Assembly: GCF_001665785.1 (NCBI RefSeq) | Contig: NZ_LZSO01000008.1 | Coordinates: forward strand, 248,001 to 312,000 | DNA: 64,000 nucleotides | Source of the DNA: Mycolicibacterium peregrinum | Lineage (GTDB): Bacteria; Actinomycetota; Actinomycetes; Mycobacteriales; Mycobacteriaceae | Direction: 5' to 3' | In this document: in pieces, positions 1 to 9,449 of the stretch | Numbering within the stretch: the first letter of the stretch is position 1 | Layout of the letters: the number at the start of each line of letters is the position of its first letter | Position numbers and translations under genes: made by a program | The notes under the pieces: generated by a model | The model's input: the letters and a program-made list of their open reading frames with translations, nothing else | Database searches by the model: none | Told to the model about the DNA's origin: nothing

Positions 1-2
1 AC

Positions 3-1055
3 AACACCACGAGTCCGACGGCCGAGGACCAGTTCTACGACATGTTCACCGCGCAGGCGGGCGCCGGCTCGATCCTGCGGGGCCACTTCAGCCGCTACGC
101 CCACGACAAGGTGCTGGTGGTCTCCGACAAGGACGGCGCGCGCACCGTGCTGACCGGGTCGACCAACTTCTCGATCAACGGACTGTACGTCAACGCCAAC
201 CATGTCCTGGTCTTCGATGACCGGCAGGTCGCGGCCACCTACGCCGCGGTGTTCGACGAGGTATGGCGAGAGGGGGTCAAGACCAAACCGTTCGCGGCGT
301 CGCAGTGGGCAGCCGTCCCTTACCCGTTCGGCGGCGCCGGGTCGGACACCCCGGCCACGTCGATCACGTTCTCGCCACATACCGCCGGCACCGCCGGCCA
401 GATCCTGGGCGGGCTGGTCGAGCGGGTGAACGCCGAATCGACGACAACATCGCCGCCGGGGTCGGTGTTCTTCGCGGTCATGGATCTGGGCGGCACCTCG
501 GCCAACCCGGTCTACGACGCACTGAATCAGATCCATTCGGACCCGGCGGTGTTCAGCATGGGAATCTCCGACGCCCCCAAGGGTGTCTCCCTGTACGTAA
601 GGGGCCAAAAGACCGGCCTGCTGGTAACGGGAAAGCCTGGCCACGTGGTCCTGCCTCCGCCGTTCGACCAGGTGCCACAAGTTGTCGGGCACGAGGTGCA
701 TCACAAGTTCGTGGTGTGTGGTTTCCGTGGTGCCGAGCCGGTGGTGTACTGCGGATCGTCGAATCTGGCGTTGGGCGGGGAACAGGCCAACGGTGACAAC
801 CTGCTTGCCATCCGTGATGAAGACGTCGCCACGGCCTTCGTGATCGAGGCTGTGGAATTGGTCGATCACTATCAGTTCCTGGACACACTCAGCAGCAAGT
901 CCGGAACATCACCGGGCACCGCCGGGGCGACCGCCGACCGTAGGAGTGCCGCGGCTGCAGCGGGCTGGTTCCTTGGAACCACCGACGCCTGGGCGCAGAA
1001 GTATTTCGATCCCGACGACCTGCACTGTGCTGACCGGATCTTCTTCGGCAACTGA
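3..1055 (+). CDS. Phospholipase D-like domain protein, 5' end outside the window
   Basis: The reading frame is open from base 3 and the true start lies upstream, so only the C-terminal part (about 350 residues) is seen. It carries two PLD-type half-sites: an H-D-K followed by a GSTNF segment near the left edge (about bases 100-175), and H-H-K (about 699-707) followed by CGSSN (about 750). The HxK and GS-N cores fit a two-lobed phosphodiesterase fold. The Asp that normally follows HxK by five residues is one position late in the first half and not visible in the second, so activity is uncertain. The substrate cannot be told. The gene ends two bases before the stop of the convergent ParB-like gene, with no terminator between. 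Confidence 0.7.
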   Translation, partial: NTTSPTAEDQFYDMFTAQAGAGSILRGHFSRYAHDKVLVVSDKDGARTVLTGSTNFSINGLYVNANHVLVFDDRQVAATYAAVFDEVWREGVKTKPFAASQWAAVPYPFGGAGSDTPATSITFSPHTAGTAGQILGGLVERVNAESTTTSPPGSVFFAVMDLGGTSANPVYDALNQIHSDPAVFSMGISDAPKGVSLYVRGQKTGLLVTGKPGHVVLPPPFDQVPQVVGHEVHHKFVVCGFRGAEPVVYCGSSNLALGGEQANGDNLLAIRDEDVATAFVIEAVELVDHYQFLDTLSSKSGTSPGTAGATADRRSAAAAAGWFLGTTDAWAQKYFDPDDLHCADRIFFGN

Positions 1056-1056
1056 G

Positions 1057-1443
1057 CTATCCCGAAGTGGGCATCGCCGCGAGAATTACGGGGATGTCGG
1101 TGTTTTCGTCGACGTAGTAACTGGCGCACACCCGGTGATACCCGTCGGCGATCTGCAACGGAACAGCGCTGGACAGCTGACCGCGAACCAGCAGGATCGG
1201 TGACAGCGGGGTGCCCTGATCGACCTTTTGCAGGTCCGCCTTGACGTGGGCGTTGTCTTTCGGCAGCAGGGGCAGCCCGGCCGCACGCAGGATGTCCTTG
1301 GCTTTCTTGTGCGCGACGGTGCCACCACGCAATGAGTCGATGATGGCGGCAACCGCGTCCTTGTCGGCGATCAGCTCCAGGTAGTCGGCTGCAGCGGGGT
1401 AGTCGTGGGTCTCGGGCTTGTCCAGCCAGTGGATCTTCGGCAT
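1057..1443 (-). CDS. ParB/sulfiredoxin-fold protein
   Basis: A 128-residue protein. Its C-terminal half has the ParB/Srx nuclease-fold pattern: a PLSPILLVRG strand, then an ADGYHRVCA segment like the GxxR nucleotide/phosphate-binding motif of this fold, then a final hydrophobic strand. No DNA-binding helix-turn-helix domain is attached, so it is not a chromosome-partitioning ParB. The start was placed at the ATG at 1443, which follows a GAAAGGGG ribosome-binding site; a longer frame upstream runs antisense through nuoN and is rejected. It is a single gene between nuoN and the convergent PLD-like gene. Its role is unknown; a kinase-like or ADP/ATP-using function is known for some stand-alone members, but nothing here shows it. 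Confidence 0.7.
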   Translation of the reverse strand: MPKIHWLDKPETHDYPAAADYLELIADKDAVAAIIDSLRGGTVAHKKAKDILRAAGLPLLPKDNAHVKADLQKVDQGTPLSPILLVRGQLSSAVPLQIADGYHRVCASYYVDENTDIPVILAAMPTSG

Positions 1444-1598
1444 CTGGGTGCCCCTTTCGGTGTCAACCGGCGGGTGAGTGTGCGTCACGCGGACGTGCTG
1501 CCATCCTGCCCGCAGAATCGGGAATGAGCACGCGTAGTCAGCTACTCGACCGAACCCGGAAAAACACTGTGAGACAGCCGATATCTGGCTGAGCGCGA

Positions 1599-3164
1599 CT
1601 ACCGCAGGAAGGTCTCGGCATTGTTGGCCAGGTCCAGCAACGGCTGCGGCAGGGCGCCGAGGGCGAAGGTGACGGCCGCGGTGACGGTGATGACGGCGGT
1701 GGTGAGCCCACTCGGAACGACGACTTCGGGTGCCTCCTCGGGCGGGTCGGTGAAGAACATGAGCACGATCACCCGCACGTAGAAATAGGCCGCCACGGCA
1801 CTGGCGATGACGCCGATGATGACCAGTGGGATGGCCCCGCCCTCGCCTGCGGCCTTGAACACCGCGAACTTGCTGACGAATCCGCTGGTCAGCGGAATTC
1901 CGGCGAACGCCAGTAGGAACAACGAAAACACCACGCCGACAATGGGATATCGCCGGCCCAGACCGGCCCACTGCGCCATCGAGGTCTCCTCCTCGTCGGC
2001 GGCGTTGCGAACCAGGCCGACAACCGCGAACGCGCCCAGTGTGCTGAATCCGTAGGCGAACAGGTAGAACAGCGTGGCGGACACTCCGGCAGGGTTGGCG
2101 GCGATCACGCCGGTGAGGATGAAACCCGAGTGGGCCACCGCGGAGTAGGCGAGCATGCGTTTCACGTCGGTCTGGGTGACGGCGGTGATGGTGCCGACCA
2201 CCATGGTCAGGATTGCGATGGCCCACAGCACGGGCCGCCAGTCGTCACGCAACTGGGGCAGCGCCACGTAGAAGATGCGTAGCATGGCGCCGAACGCGGC
2301 GATCTTGGTCCCCGCGGCCATGAACGCGGTGATCGCGGTCGGGGCGCCCTGGTACACGTCGGGAATCCACGAATGGAACGGAACGGCACCGACTTTGAAC
2401 AAAACCCCGACCAGTAGCAGGGCGACGCCGACCAGCGCGAGCGGGGTGTTGGGTGCCTTGGTGTCCACGGCGGTGGCGATTCCGGCCAGATCCAGGGTGC
2501 CGGCGTAGCCGTACAGCATGGCCGCGCCGTACAGGAAGAAGGCCGACGAGAAAGCGCCCAGCAGAAAGTATTTCATCGACGCTTCCTGCGACAGCAGCCG
2601 CCGGTGTCGGGCCAGCCCGCACAGCAGGTACAGCGGAAGCGACAGGACTTCCAGGGCGATGAACATGGTCAGCAGATCATCGGCGGCCGGGAACAGCAGC
2701 ATGCCGCCGATGGCGAACATGGTCAGCGGGAAGACCTCGGTCTGCATCACCCCGGCCTGGGTGGCCATCTTCTCGGCCACGCTTCCCGGCACCGCCGAGG
2801 CCTGTGGGGTGAAGCCGTCCAGGCCGGCGATGCCGTCTTGCGTGGCAGTCCTGGGCTGCCGTTCGGCGATCAGCAGGATCCCCAGTGCGCCGACGACGGC
2901 GATGGTGCCCTGGAGGAACAATGCGGGTGCATCGAGGACCACCGAGCCCAACACGGCGGGCCGGCCAGGGGTGCCGTGAAGGTCCCGGGCCAACAGGACG
3001 ACAGCCACGACGGCGGCGAGCAGTCCGCCCAGTGCAAGGGCGACCTGTACCCGGTAGCGGGCCGATCGGGGCAGGAAAGCCTCGACCAGTACACCGGCCA
3101 CTCCCACCCCGAACACGATCAGCATGGGGGAGAGCAGGCCGTATTCGATGCTCGGCGTCACCAT
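1599..3164 (-). CDS. nuoN: NADH-quinone oxidoreductase subunit N
   Basis: Subunit N is one of the three antiporter-like membrane subunits (L, M, N) of complex I and forms a proton path in the membrane arm. The 521-residue protein is almost entirely hydrophobic helices, as expected for about 14 transmembrane segments, with polar/charged breaks such as LLVGVLFKVGAVPFHSWIPD, which carries the Lys and His conserved in this family. A stretch of small and charged residues around 95-130 precedes the antiporter core. It is the last gene of the operon and starts two bases after the nuoM stop. No convincing intrinsic terminator follows it in the 155 bases before the next gene. Confidence 0.97.
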   Translation of the reverse strand: MVTPSIEYGLLSPMLIVFGVGVAGVLVEAFLPRSARYRVQVALALGGLLAAVVAVVLLARDLHGTPGRPAVLGSVVLDAPALFLQGTIAVVGALGILLIAERQPRTATQDGIAGLDGFTPQASAVPGSVAEKMATQAGVMQTEVFPLTMFAIGGMLLFPAADDLLTMFIALEVLSLPLYLLCGLARHRRLLSQEASMKYFLLGAFSSAFFLYGAAMLYGYAGTLDLAGIATAVDTKAPNTPLALVGVALLLVGVLFKVGAVPFHSWIPDVYQGAPTAITAFMAAGTKIAAFGAMLRIFYVALPQLRDDWRPVLWAIAILTMVVGTITAVTQTDVKRMLAYSAVAHSGFILTGVIAANPAGVSATLFYLFAYGFSTLGAFAVVGLVRNAADEEETSMAQWAGLGRRYPIVGVVFSLFLLAFAGIPLTSGFVSKFAVFKAAGEGGAIPLVIIGVIASAVAAYFYVRVIVLMFFTDPPEEAPEVVVPSGLTTAVITVTAAVTFALGALPQPLLDLANNAETFLR

Positions 3165-3166
3165 GA

Positions 3167-4753
3167 TCAGCGGACCCCCTCTGCCAGCTTGGGTAACACC
3201 TGCGGTGGGGGATCGTTCTGTCCGATGGTGGTCAACGTGTGCTGGACGGCCGGATTGATCACGTCCAGAGCGGGTTTGGGATAGATGCCCAGCACCAGCA
3301 GCAGCGCGATCAGGGGGACCACCACGGCGAGCTCGCGAGGCACCAGGTCGCGGATCCGGTGTCCGTCACCGGAGAGCCCTTCGGGGACCGGCCCCGTCAT
3401 CATCCGTTGGTACATCCACAGGATGTACACGGCGGACAGCACCAATGCGGTGGCGGCGAACACCGCGACCACCGGGTAACGCGTGAATGTGCCGATGAGA
3501 ACCAGGAATTCACTGATGAACGGTGCCAGGCCCGGCAGGGACAAGGTGGCCAGGCCGGCCACCAGGAACGTTCCGGCGAGGACTGGAGCCACCTTCTGCA
3601 CACCGCCGTAGGAATCGATCAACCGGGAACCGCGGCGCGAGACCAGGAATCCGGCGATCAGGAACAGTGCGGCCGTGGAGATCCCGTGGTTGATCATGTA
3701 CAGGGTCGACCCGGCCTGACCCTGACTGGTCATCACGAAGGTGCCGAGGATGATGAAACCGAAGTGTGAGATCGAGGTGTAGGCGATCAACCGCATCACA
3801 TCGGTCTGGCCGATCGCCAGGACGGCACCGTAGACGATGCCGATCACCGCGAGAGTGATGACCAAGGGCCGGAAATACGTTGACGCATCGGGGAACAGCG
3901 GTAGACAGTAGCGCAGCATGCCGAACGTGCCGACCTTGTCCATGATGGCCATCATCAGCACCGCGCTGGCCGGGGTGGCCTGAACCGCGGCATCGGGCAG
4001 CCAGCGGTGGAACGGCCACAAGGGTGCCTTGACCGCGAATGCGAACATGAAACCCAGGAACAGGAAGTTCGCCACCATGGGGTTGATCACGAGGTCGCCG
4101 GACGAGACTGCGGCGACGATCGCGCGGAAGTCAAAGGTGCCCGAGGTGAATGCGTCGCTGCCCGCGGTCACCACATAGAGCCCGATCACCGCGGCCAGCA
4201 TGACCAGACCGCCGAACAGGTTGTACAGCAGGAACTTCACCGCCGCTTTGGATCTGTGCTCGCCGCCAAAGCCGCCGATCAAGAAGTACATCGGGATGAG
4301 CATGGCCTCGAAGAACACGTAGAACAGCAGGATGTCCAGGGCCACCAGGGACATGAACACCATGCCCTCGACGGCCAGCGTCAGTGCCAGGTAGGCCTGT
4401 ACGCCTCGACCGCCCAACCCGGTCTGGTGAGTGGCGTCATTCCAGCCGGCGACGATCAGCAGCGGCAGCAGCACGGCGGTGAGGACTACCAGGGCCAGGG
4501 CGATCCCGTCGACCCCGAGAATGTAGCCGGTGCCGAACGACGGTATCCAGCGGTGTGATTCGACGAACTGGTACTGCTCACCGGCGGGATCGAAGCCCAC
4601 TGCGAGCACGACGGCCAGACCCAGCGCGGCCAGCGACACCACCAGCGCCAGCCATTTGGCCAGTGTCCGCTGCGCTGCGGGCAGCAGCATCACCACGGCG
4701 GCTCCCACTGTCGGGGTGGCCCACAATACCGTCAGCCACGGAAATGTGCTCAC
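3167..4753 (-). CDS. nuoM: NADH-quinone oxidoreductase subunit M
   Basis: Antiporter-like proton-pumping subunit of complex I, 528 residues and strongly hydrophobic throughout. Typical family segments are visible, including the helix with [17 protein letters not shown] (the conserved membrane Glu) and [16 protein letters not shown] (the conserved Lys and the HxWLPDA box). The start is the GTG at 4753, whose GTGA overlaps the nuoL stop by four bases. A longer open frame upstream is antisense-like read-through into nuoL and is rejected. It is translationally coupled to nuoL and followed two bases later by nuoN. Confidence 0.97.
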   Translation of the reverse strand: MSTFPWLTVLWATPTVGAAVVMLLPAAQRTLAKWLALVVSLAALGLAVVLAVGFDPAGEQYQFVESHRWIPSFGTGYILGVDGIALALVVLTAVLLPLLIVAGWNDATHQTGLGGRGVQAYLALTLAVEGMVFMSLVALDILLFYVFFEAMLIPMYFLIGGFGGEHRSKAAVKFLLYNLFGGLVMLAAVIGLYVVTAGSDAFTSGTFDFRAIVAAVSSGDLVINPMVANFLFLGFMFAFAVKAPLWPFHRWLPDAAVQATPASAVLMMAIMDKVGTFGMLRYCLPLFPDASTYFRPLVITLAVIGIVYGAVLAIGQTDVMRLIAYTSISHFGFIILGTFVMTSQGQAGSTLYMINHGISTAALFLIAGFLVSRRGSRLIDSYGGVQKVAPVLAGTFLVAGLATLSLPGLAPFISEFLVLIGTFTRYPVVAVFAATALVLSAVYILWMYQRMMTGPVPEGLSGDGHRIRDLVPRELAVVVPLIALLLVLGIYPKPALDVINPAVQHTLTTIGQNDPPPQVLPKLAEGVR

Positions 4754-6630
4754 CACAGTCGCACCGCCAGGATCGTCGCCACCACCAGAGCCGCCCCGCC
4801 CAGCATCGAGAGCGCATAGGACCGGGCGAAGCCGGTCTGTAACTGGCGCAACCCATCCGATGTTCGGCTGACCAGCGCCGCCAGGCCGCCCGCGGTGCCG
4901 TCGACCACCTTGTCGTCGACGGTCACCAGGGCCGCCGTCAAGGTCTGGCCACCTCGCATGAACACCGCCTCGTTGAATGCGTCGCCGTACAGGTCGCGCC
5001 GGGCCGCCACCGTCAGCGCCGAGCCGTCGGGCACGTCGGCCGGAACCGGCCGCTGCGCATACATCCGGTAGGCCACCGCGATACCGACTGCCACGACGGC
5101 CAGCACCACCACGGTGACCACCCACGCGGGTATCGCGTGGTGCGCCTCATGAGCGCCGACCACCGGCTCCAGCCAGTGCGAGAGCGTGCCGCCGATGGCC
5201 AGCGCGCCACCGGAGACCACCGAGCCGACCGCGAGCAGGATCATCGGCCAGGTCATCACGGCCGGGGCCTCGTGCGGATGAGTTTCTGGTGCCCAACGCT
5301 TTTCACCGAAGAACGTCATCAGCATGACCCGGGTCATGTAGAACGCGGTGATCCCGGCGCCCAGGATGGCCGCGCCGCCGAGGATCACCCCCCGGACGCC
5401 GCCGGCGCCCAGCGCCGCTTCGATGATGCTGTCTTTGGAGAAGAAGCCGGCCAGCGGCGGGATCCCGATGATGGCCAGATAGCCGAGTCCGAACGTGGCG
5501 AACGTGATCGGCAGGACCTTGCGCAGTCCGCCGTAGCGGCGCATGTTCACCTCGTCGTTCATCGCGTGCATCACCGACCCCGCGCCGAGGAACAGGCCGG
5601 CCTTGAAGAATCCGTGCGTGAGCAGGTGCATGATCGCGAACGCGTACCCGGCGGGCCCGAGACCGGCGGCCAGCACCATATAGCCGATCTGGCTCATGGT
5701 CGACGCGGCCAGTGCCTTCTTGATGTCGTCCTTGGCGCAGCCGACGATCGCGCCGAACAGCAGCGTGACCGCGCCGACGACGACCACACCGGTCTGAGCC
5801 CCCGGGGCCAGGTCGAAGATCGGCCCGGACCGCACGATCAGGTAGACGCCGGCGGTCACCATGGTGGCGGCGTGGATGAGCGCCGACACCGGGGTCGGGC
5901 CCTCCATCGCGTCCCCGAGCCAGGACTGCAGCGGCACCTGGGCCGATTTGCCGCAGGCGCCCAACAACAGCAGCAGGCCGATCGCGGTCAATGTGGCTTC
6001 GCTCAATGCCGGTGCGGCGCCGAACACCCCGGCGAACGAGATCGACCCGACGGTGGCGAACATGATCATCAGCGCGATCGCCAGTCCCATGTCGCCGACC
6101 CGGTTGACGACGAATGCCTTCTTGGCTGCGGCGGCCGCCGACGGCTTGTGCGACCAGAACCCGATCAGCAGATACGAGGCGAGGCCCACGCCTTCCCACC
6201 CGGCATACAGCCCCAGGTAGTTGTCCGCGAGCACGAGAAGCAGCATGGCCGCCAGAAACAGATTCAGGTACGCGAAGAACCTTCGCCGATCAGGATCTTC
6301 GGCCATATACCCGATCGAGTAGATGTGGATCAGCGAGCCCACACCGGTGATCAAAAGCACGAAACACACCGACAGCTGGTCCAGTTGCAACCCGAAATCG
6401 ACCTGCAAGCCGGCCACCGGCACCCAGGAGAACAGGGATTCCTGAACCGAGCGGTGTTCGTCGTGACGGCCCAGCATCTGGGTGAACATCACCGCTCCGA
6501 CGGCGAAGGCGCCCAGCGCGGTCGCGCAACCCAGCAGATGCCCCCACCGGTCGGACCGTCGGCCGCTCAACAGCAGCACCGCTGCTCCGGCGGCGGGGAG
6601 TGCGATCAGAAGCCACACAGGTAGTGTCAT
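4750..6630 (-). CDS. nuoL: NADH-quinone oxidoreductase subunit L
   Basis: Largest membrane subunit of complex I, 626 residues, with the usual L-type architecture: about 14 antiporter helices, then a C-terminal tail that forms the lateral helix along the membrane arm. The segment [21 protein letters not shown] (about residues 228-248) is the family signature with the conserved Lys, and [17 protein letters not shown] carries the conserved Glu. The ATG at 6630 follows the nuoK stop by seven bases. The stop overlaps the nuoM GTG. The final part ends in a single hydrophobic helix, as in other NuoL proteins. Confidence 0.97.
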   Translation of the reverse strand: MTLPVWLLIALPAAGAAVLLLSGRRSDRWGHLLGCATALGAFAVGAVMFTQMLGRHDEHRSVQESLFSWVPVAGLQVDFGLQLDQLSVCFVLLITGVGSLIHIYSIGYMAEDPDRRRFFAYLNLFLAAMLLLVLADNYLGLYAGWEGVGLASYLLIGFWSHKPSAAAAAKKAFVVNRVGDMGLAIALMIMFATVGSISFAGVFGAAPALSEATLTAIGLLLLLGACGKSAQVPLQSWLGDAMEGPTPVSALIHAATMVTAGVYLIVRSGPIFDLAPGAQTGVVVVGAVTLLFGAIVGCAKDDIKKALAASTMSQIGYMVLAAGLGPAGYAFAIMHLLTHGFFKAGLFLGAGSVMHAMNDEVNMRRYGGLRKVLPITFATFGLGYLAIIGIPPLAGFFSKDSIIEAALGAGGVRGVILGGAAILGAGITAFYMTRVMLMTFFGEKRWAPETHPHEAPAVMTWPMILLAVGSVVSGGALAIGGTLSHWLEPVVGAHEAHHAIPAWVVTVVVLAVVAVGIAVAYRMYAQRPVPADVPDGSALTVAARRDLYGDAFNEAVFMRGGQTLTAALVTVDDKVVDGTAGGLAALVSRTSDGLRQLQTGFARSYALSMLGGAALVVATILAVRLW

Positions 6631-6637
6631 GTCGCCC

Positions 6638-6937
6638 TCAGTGCTTCAGCAGGCTGGCGTCGTCGACCGAGGCCGAATGGCGGGTACGGAAGATGGTCAT
6701 GATGATGGCCAGGCCGATCACCACCTCGCAGGCGGCCACCACCATGGTGAAGAACGCCACCACCTGACCGTCGAGATGACCGTGCATGCGGGAGAACGCC
6801 ACGAACGCCAGATTGGCGGCGTTGAGCATGAGCTCGACGCACATGAACATCACGATGGCGTTGCGCCGCAGCAGCACTCCCGAAGCGCCGATGGTGAACA
6901 ACAGCGCCGACAGGTAGAGATAGTTGTCGGGATTCAT
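6638..6937 (-). CDS. nuoK: NADH-quinone oxidoreductase subunit K
   Basis: Small three-helix membrane subunit of complex I (99 residues, the normal length). The two membrane glutamates needed for proton transfer in this family are present: E35 in [13 protein letters not shown] and E71 in [10 protein letters not shown]. It starts four bases after the nuoJ stop and lies between nuoJ and nuoL in the standard order. The C-terminus ([16 protein letters not shown]) is polar, as usual. Confidence 0.97.
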   Translation of the reverse strand: MNPDNYLYLSALLFTIGASGVLLRRNAIVMFMCVELMLNAANLAFVAFSRMHGHLDGQVVAFFTMVVAACEVVIGLAIIMTIFRTRHSASVDDASLLKH

Positions 6938-6941
6938 CGCA

Positions 6942-7703
6942 TCACCCCTCCCCGTTGGCCGAGTTACTGATCGCGCGCCGCGGCAGGATAGCGCTCACCG
7001 ACGATGCCGCATCGGAGCCATCGGGCAGCCGGGCCGGGACATCGACGGCGTTATGCCGCGCGTAGACACCGGGATTGGGTAGCGGCGTCGGATGACCTCC
7101 GGCCTGGAACCGTTCGACGGCCAGTTCTCGCTGGGTTTTGCGTCGCTCGAAGCGCTCCCGGTGCGCCAGTACCATCGCGCCGAGAGCGGCAGTGATGAGC
7201 AGTGTGCTGGTCAGCTCGAATGCCCACAGGTACCGCGTGAAGATCAGTGCCGCCAGTCCTTCCACGTTGCCACCGCTGTTTGCCTGGGCCAGTCCGGTGA
7301 ACCCGCTGACAGACACGCTGCCGATCCCGGCGATCAGCAGGATGCCGAACCCGGTGCCCGCCGCCAGTGCCGCAATACGTTGGCCGCGTATCGTTTCGGC
7401 AAACGATTCGGACAGGTCGACACCGATGAGCATCAGCACGAACAGGAACAGCATCATCACCGCGCCCGTGTAGACCACCACCTGCACCACGCCGAGGAAC
7501 AAGGCGTCCTGGGCGATGTAGAGCACGGCGAGCGCGATCATGGTGCAGGCCAGGAATACCGCGGAGTACACCGCTTTCGGCGCGGCGACCACGCCGATGG
7601 CGCCGAGTACCGCGACCGTCCCCAGGATCCAGAACAGCACGGCTTCCGTTGTCGACGTCCGCACCGAATGTTCAGCGGCGAGCATCAGGATGTCGGGGCT
7701 CAC
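6942..7703 (-). CDS. nuoJ: NADH-quinone oxidoreductase subunit J
   Basis: Membrane subunit J of complex I, 253 residues. Five hydrophobic helices fill residues 15-180, including the [21 protein letters not shown] segment that contains the pi-bulge helix of the family. The long hydrophilic C-terminal tail (about 65 residues) is typical of actinobacterial NuoJ. The start is the GTG at 7703, giving a four-base GTGA overlap with the nuoI stop; the upstream extension of the frame lies inside nuoI and is discarded. Confidence 0.95.
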   Translation of the reverse strand: MSPDILMLAAEHSVRTSTTEAVLFWILGTVAVLGAIGVVAAPKAVYSAVFLACTMIALAVLYIAQDALFLGVVQVVVYTGAVMMLFLFVLMLIGVDLSESFAETIRGQRIAALAAGTGFGILLIAGIGSVSVSGFTGLAQANSGGNVEGLAALIFTRYLWAFELTSTLLITAALGAMVLAHRERFERRKTQRELAVERFQAGGHPTPLPNPGVYARHNAVDVPARLPDGSDAASSVSAILPRRAISNSANGEG

Positions 7704-8233
7704 TGAGCGTCCTGGGAGAGCGGGGTGATTCGGCCGAGGTAGTAGTCGTCGTCCGTACTGCCCGGCGCCATGTCGTGAGGGGGCGCCTGCATCCCGGGTT
7801 GCATCGGAGCCAGCAGTTTGTCCTTGCCCCAGATCAGATCTGCCCGGTTGTCGTCGGCCATCTCGTATTCGTTGGTCATCGTCAGGGCCCGGGTCGGGCA
7901 GGCCTCGATGCACAATCCGCACCCGATGCAGCGCAGGTAGTTGATCTGGTAGACCCGGCCGTAGCGTTCACCCGGCGAGAAGCGTTCGTCGGCAGTGTTG
8001 TCGGCACCTTCGACGAAGATGGCGTCGGCCGGGCAGGCCCAGGCGCACAACTCGCAGCCGATGCACTTCTCCAGGCCGTCGGGGTAGCGGTTGAGTTGAT
8101 GCCGGCCGTGATAGCGCGGCGCTACCGGTCCCGGTTTCTCCGGGTACTCCTCGGTGATCGGCTTCTTGAACATCGACCCGAAGGTGACCGCGAATCCGGC
8201 CAGGCCTTCGAGAAATTTGGGCATCTTAGGCAT
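7700..8233 (-). CDS. nuoI: NADH-quinone oxidoreductase subunit I (two 4Fe-4S clusters)
   Basis: Ferredoxin-like peripheral-arm subunit that carries clusters N6a and N6b. Both CxxCxxCxxxCP motifs are intact: C57, C60, C63, C67 ([12 protein letters not shown]) and C102, C105, C108, C112 ([12 protein letters not shown]). The start was set at the ATG at 8233, six bases after a GGAGG and inside the last eight bases of nuoH. A second in-frame ATG at 8224 and an upstream one at 8254 are possible but lack a well-placed ribosome-binding site. The protein is 177 residues with the usual actinobacterial C-terminal extension. Confidence 0.96.
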   Translation of the reverse strand: MPKMPKFLEGLAGFAVTFGSMFKKPITEEYPEKPGPVAPRYHGRHQLNRYPDGLEKCIGCELCAWACPADAIFVEGADNTADERFSPGERYGRVYQINYLRCIGCGLCIEACPTRALTMTNEYEMADDNRADLIWGKDKLLAPMQPGMQAPPHDMAPGSTDDDYYLGRITPLSQDAQ

Positions 8234-9449
8234 CGACGACCTCCTTCTCGGCATTCGGCAGTGGCGGTATCGGATACGCGCCCGCGCTCTGCTGCGGAAT
8301 CGGCTGAACGGTTCTGCCCCGCAGTGCTTTCCACAGTGCGGCGGCCAGGACCGCCACCACCACGACCGCGGTGGTCACCAGGCCGGTGGCCCAGTTGTGG
8401 TAGCCGTGCTCACGCAGGCTGTGGGTGACGGCGACGACCATGATCCAGACCAGCGACACCGGGATGAGCACCTTCCAGCCCAATGCCATGAACTGGTCGT
8501 AGCGCAGACGGGGCAGGGTGGCCCGAAGCCAGAAGTACAAGAACATGAAGGTCCACACCTTGGCGGTGAACCACAGCAGCGGCCACCAACCACTGTTGGC
8601 GCCGTCGATCAGGTTGAACGGGAACGGCGCGTGCCAGCCGCCGAGGAACATCGTGGTGGCCAGGGCCGACACGGTGGTCATGTTCACGTACTCGGCGAGC
8701 ATGAACATCGCGAACTTCAACGACGAGTACTCGGTGTGGAACCCGCCGACCAGTTCGCCCTCGGCCTCGGGCAGATCGAAAGGTGCCCGGTTGGTTTCAC
8801 CCACCATCGACGTCACGTACACCACGAACGAGGGCAGCAGCAGGAACACATACCAGGTGCGGTCCTGGGCCGCGACGATGCCCGAGGTGGACATGGTGCC
8901 CGCGTAGAGGAACACCGCGGCGAACGACAGGGCCATCGCGACCTCGTAGGAGATCACCTGTGCACTGGAGCGCAGACCGCCCAGCAAGGGATAGGTGGAC
9001 CCTGACGCCCAGCCGGCCAACACGATGCCGTACACCCCGATCGAGGTGACCGCCAGGATGTAGAGCACCGCGACGGGCAGATCGGTCAACTGCAGAGCGG
9101 TGCGGTGACCGAACACCGAAACCTCGCCGCCCATCGGGATCACGGCGAACGCCATGAATGCCGGGATCACCGAGATTATCGGGGCCAGCAGGTAGATGGG
9201 CTTGTCGATGCCGGCCGGGGTGAGGCCCTCTTTGAGGGCGAGTTTCACGCCGTCGGCCAGGGACTGCAGCAGGCCCCAGGGGCCGACACGGTTGGGGCCG
9301 GGCCGCATCTGCATGCGGCCCAGCAGCTTCCGTTCGATGAGGATCGCCGCGAGCACGGTGAGCAGCAGGAAGACGAACACCCCGAGCGCCTTGGCCAGGA
9401 TCAGCCACCACGGGTCGTGACCGAACAGCGTGGGGTCGGGGTAGGTCAT
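8226..9449 (-). CDS. nuoH: NADH-quinone oxidoreductase subunit H
   Basis: Membrane subunit H, 407 residues, which connects the quinone site to the membrane arm. The signature [19 protein letters not shown] after the first helix is the conserved loop at the quinone channel, and [21 protein letters not shown] is the second conserved acidic loop. About eight to nine helices are visible. The start is the ATG at 9449, overlapping the nuoG stop as ATGA. The acidic, Pro-rich tail is characteristic of actinobacterial NuoH. Confidence 0.97.
   Translation of the reverse strand: MTYPDPTLFGHDPWWLILAKALGVFVFLLLTVLAAILIERKLLGRMQMRPGPNRVGPWGLLQSLADGVKLALKEGLTPAGIDKPIYLLAPIISVIPAFMAFAVIPMGGEVSVFGHRTALQLTDLPVAVLYILAVTSIGVYGIVLAGWASGSTYPLLGGLRSSAQVISYEVAMALSFAAVFLYAGTMSTSGIVAAQDRTWYVFLLLPSFVVYVTSMVGETNRAPFDLPEAEGELVGGFHTEYSSLKFAMFMLAEYVNMTTVSALATTMFLGGWHAPFPFNLIDGANSGWWPLLWFTAKVWTFMFLYFWLRATLPRLRYDQFMALGWKVLIPVSLVWIMVVAVTHSLREHGYHNWATGLVTTAVVVVAVLAAALWKALRGRTVQPIPQQSAGAYPIPPLPNAEKEVVDA

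Noticed and set aside
5137..6624. Long plus-strand open frame (495 codons) antisense to nuoL
   Set aside because: It is a shadow of a high-GC gene: the codon pattern fits nuoL on the other strand and there is no recognisable protein.
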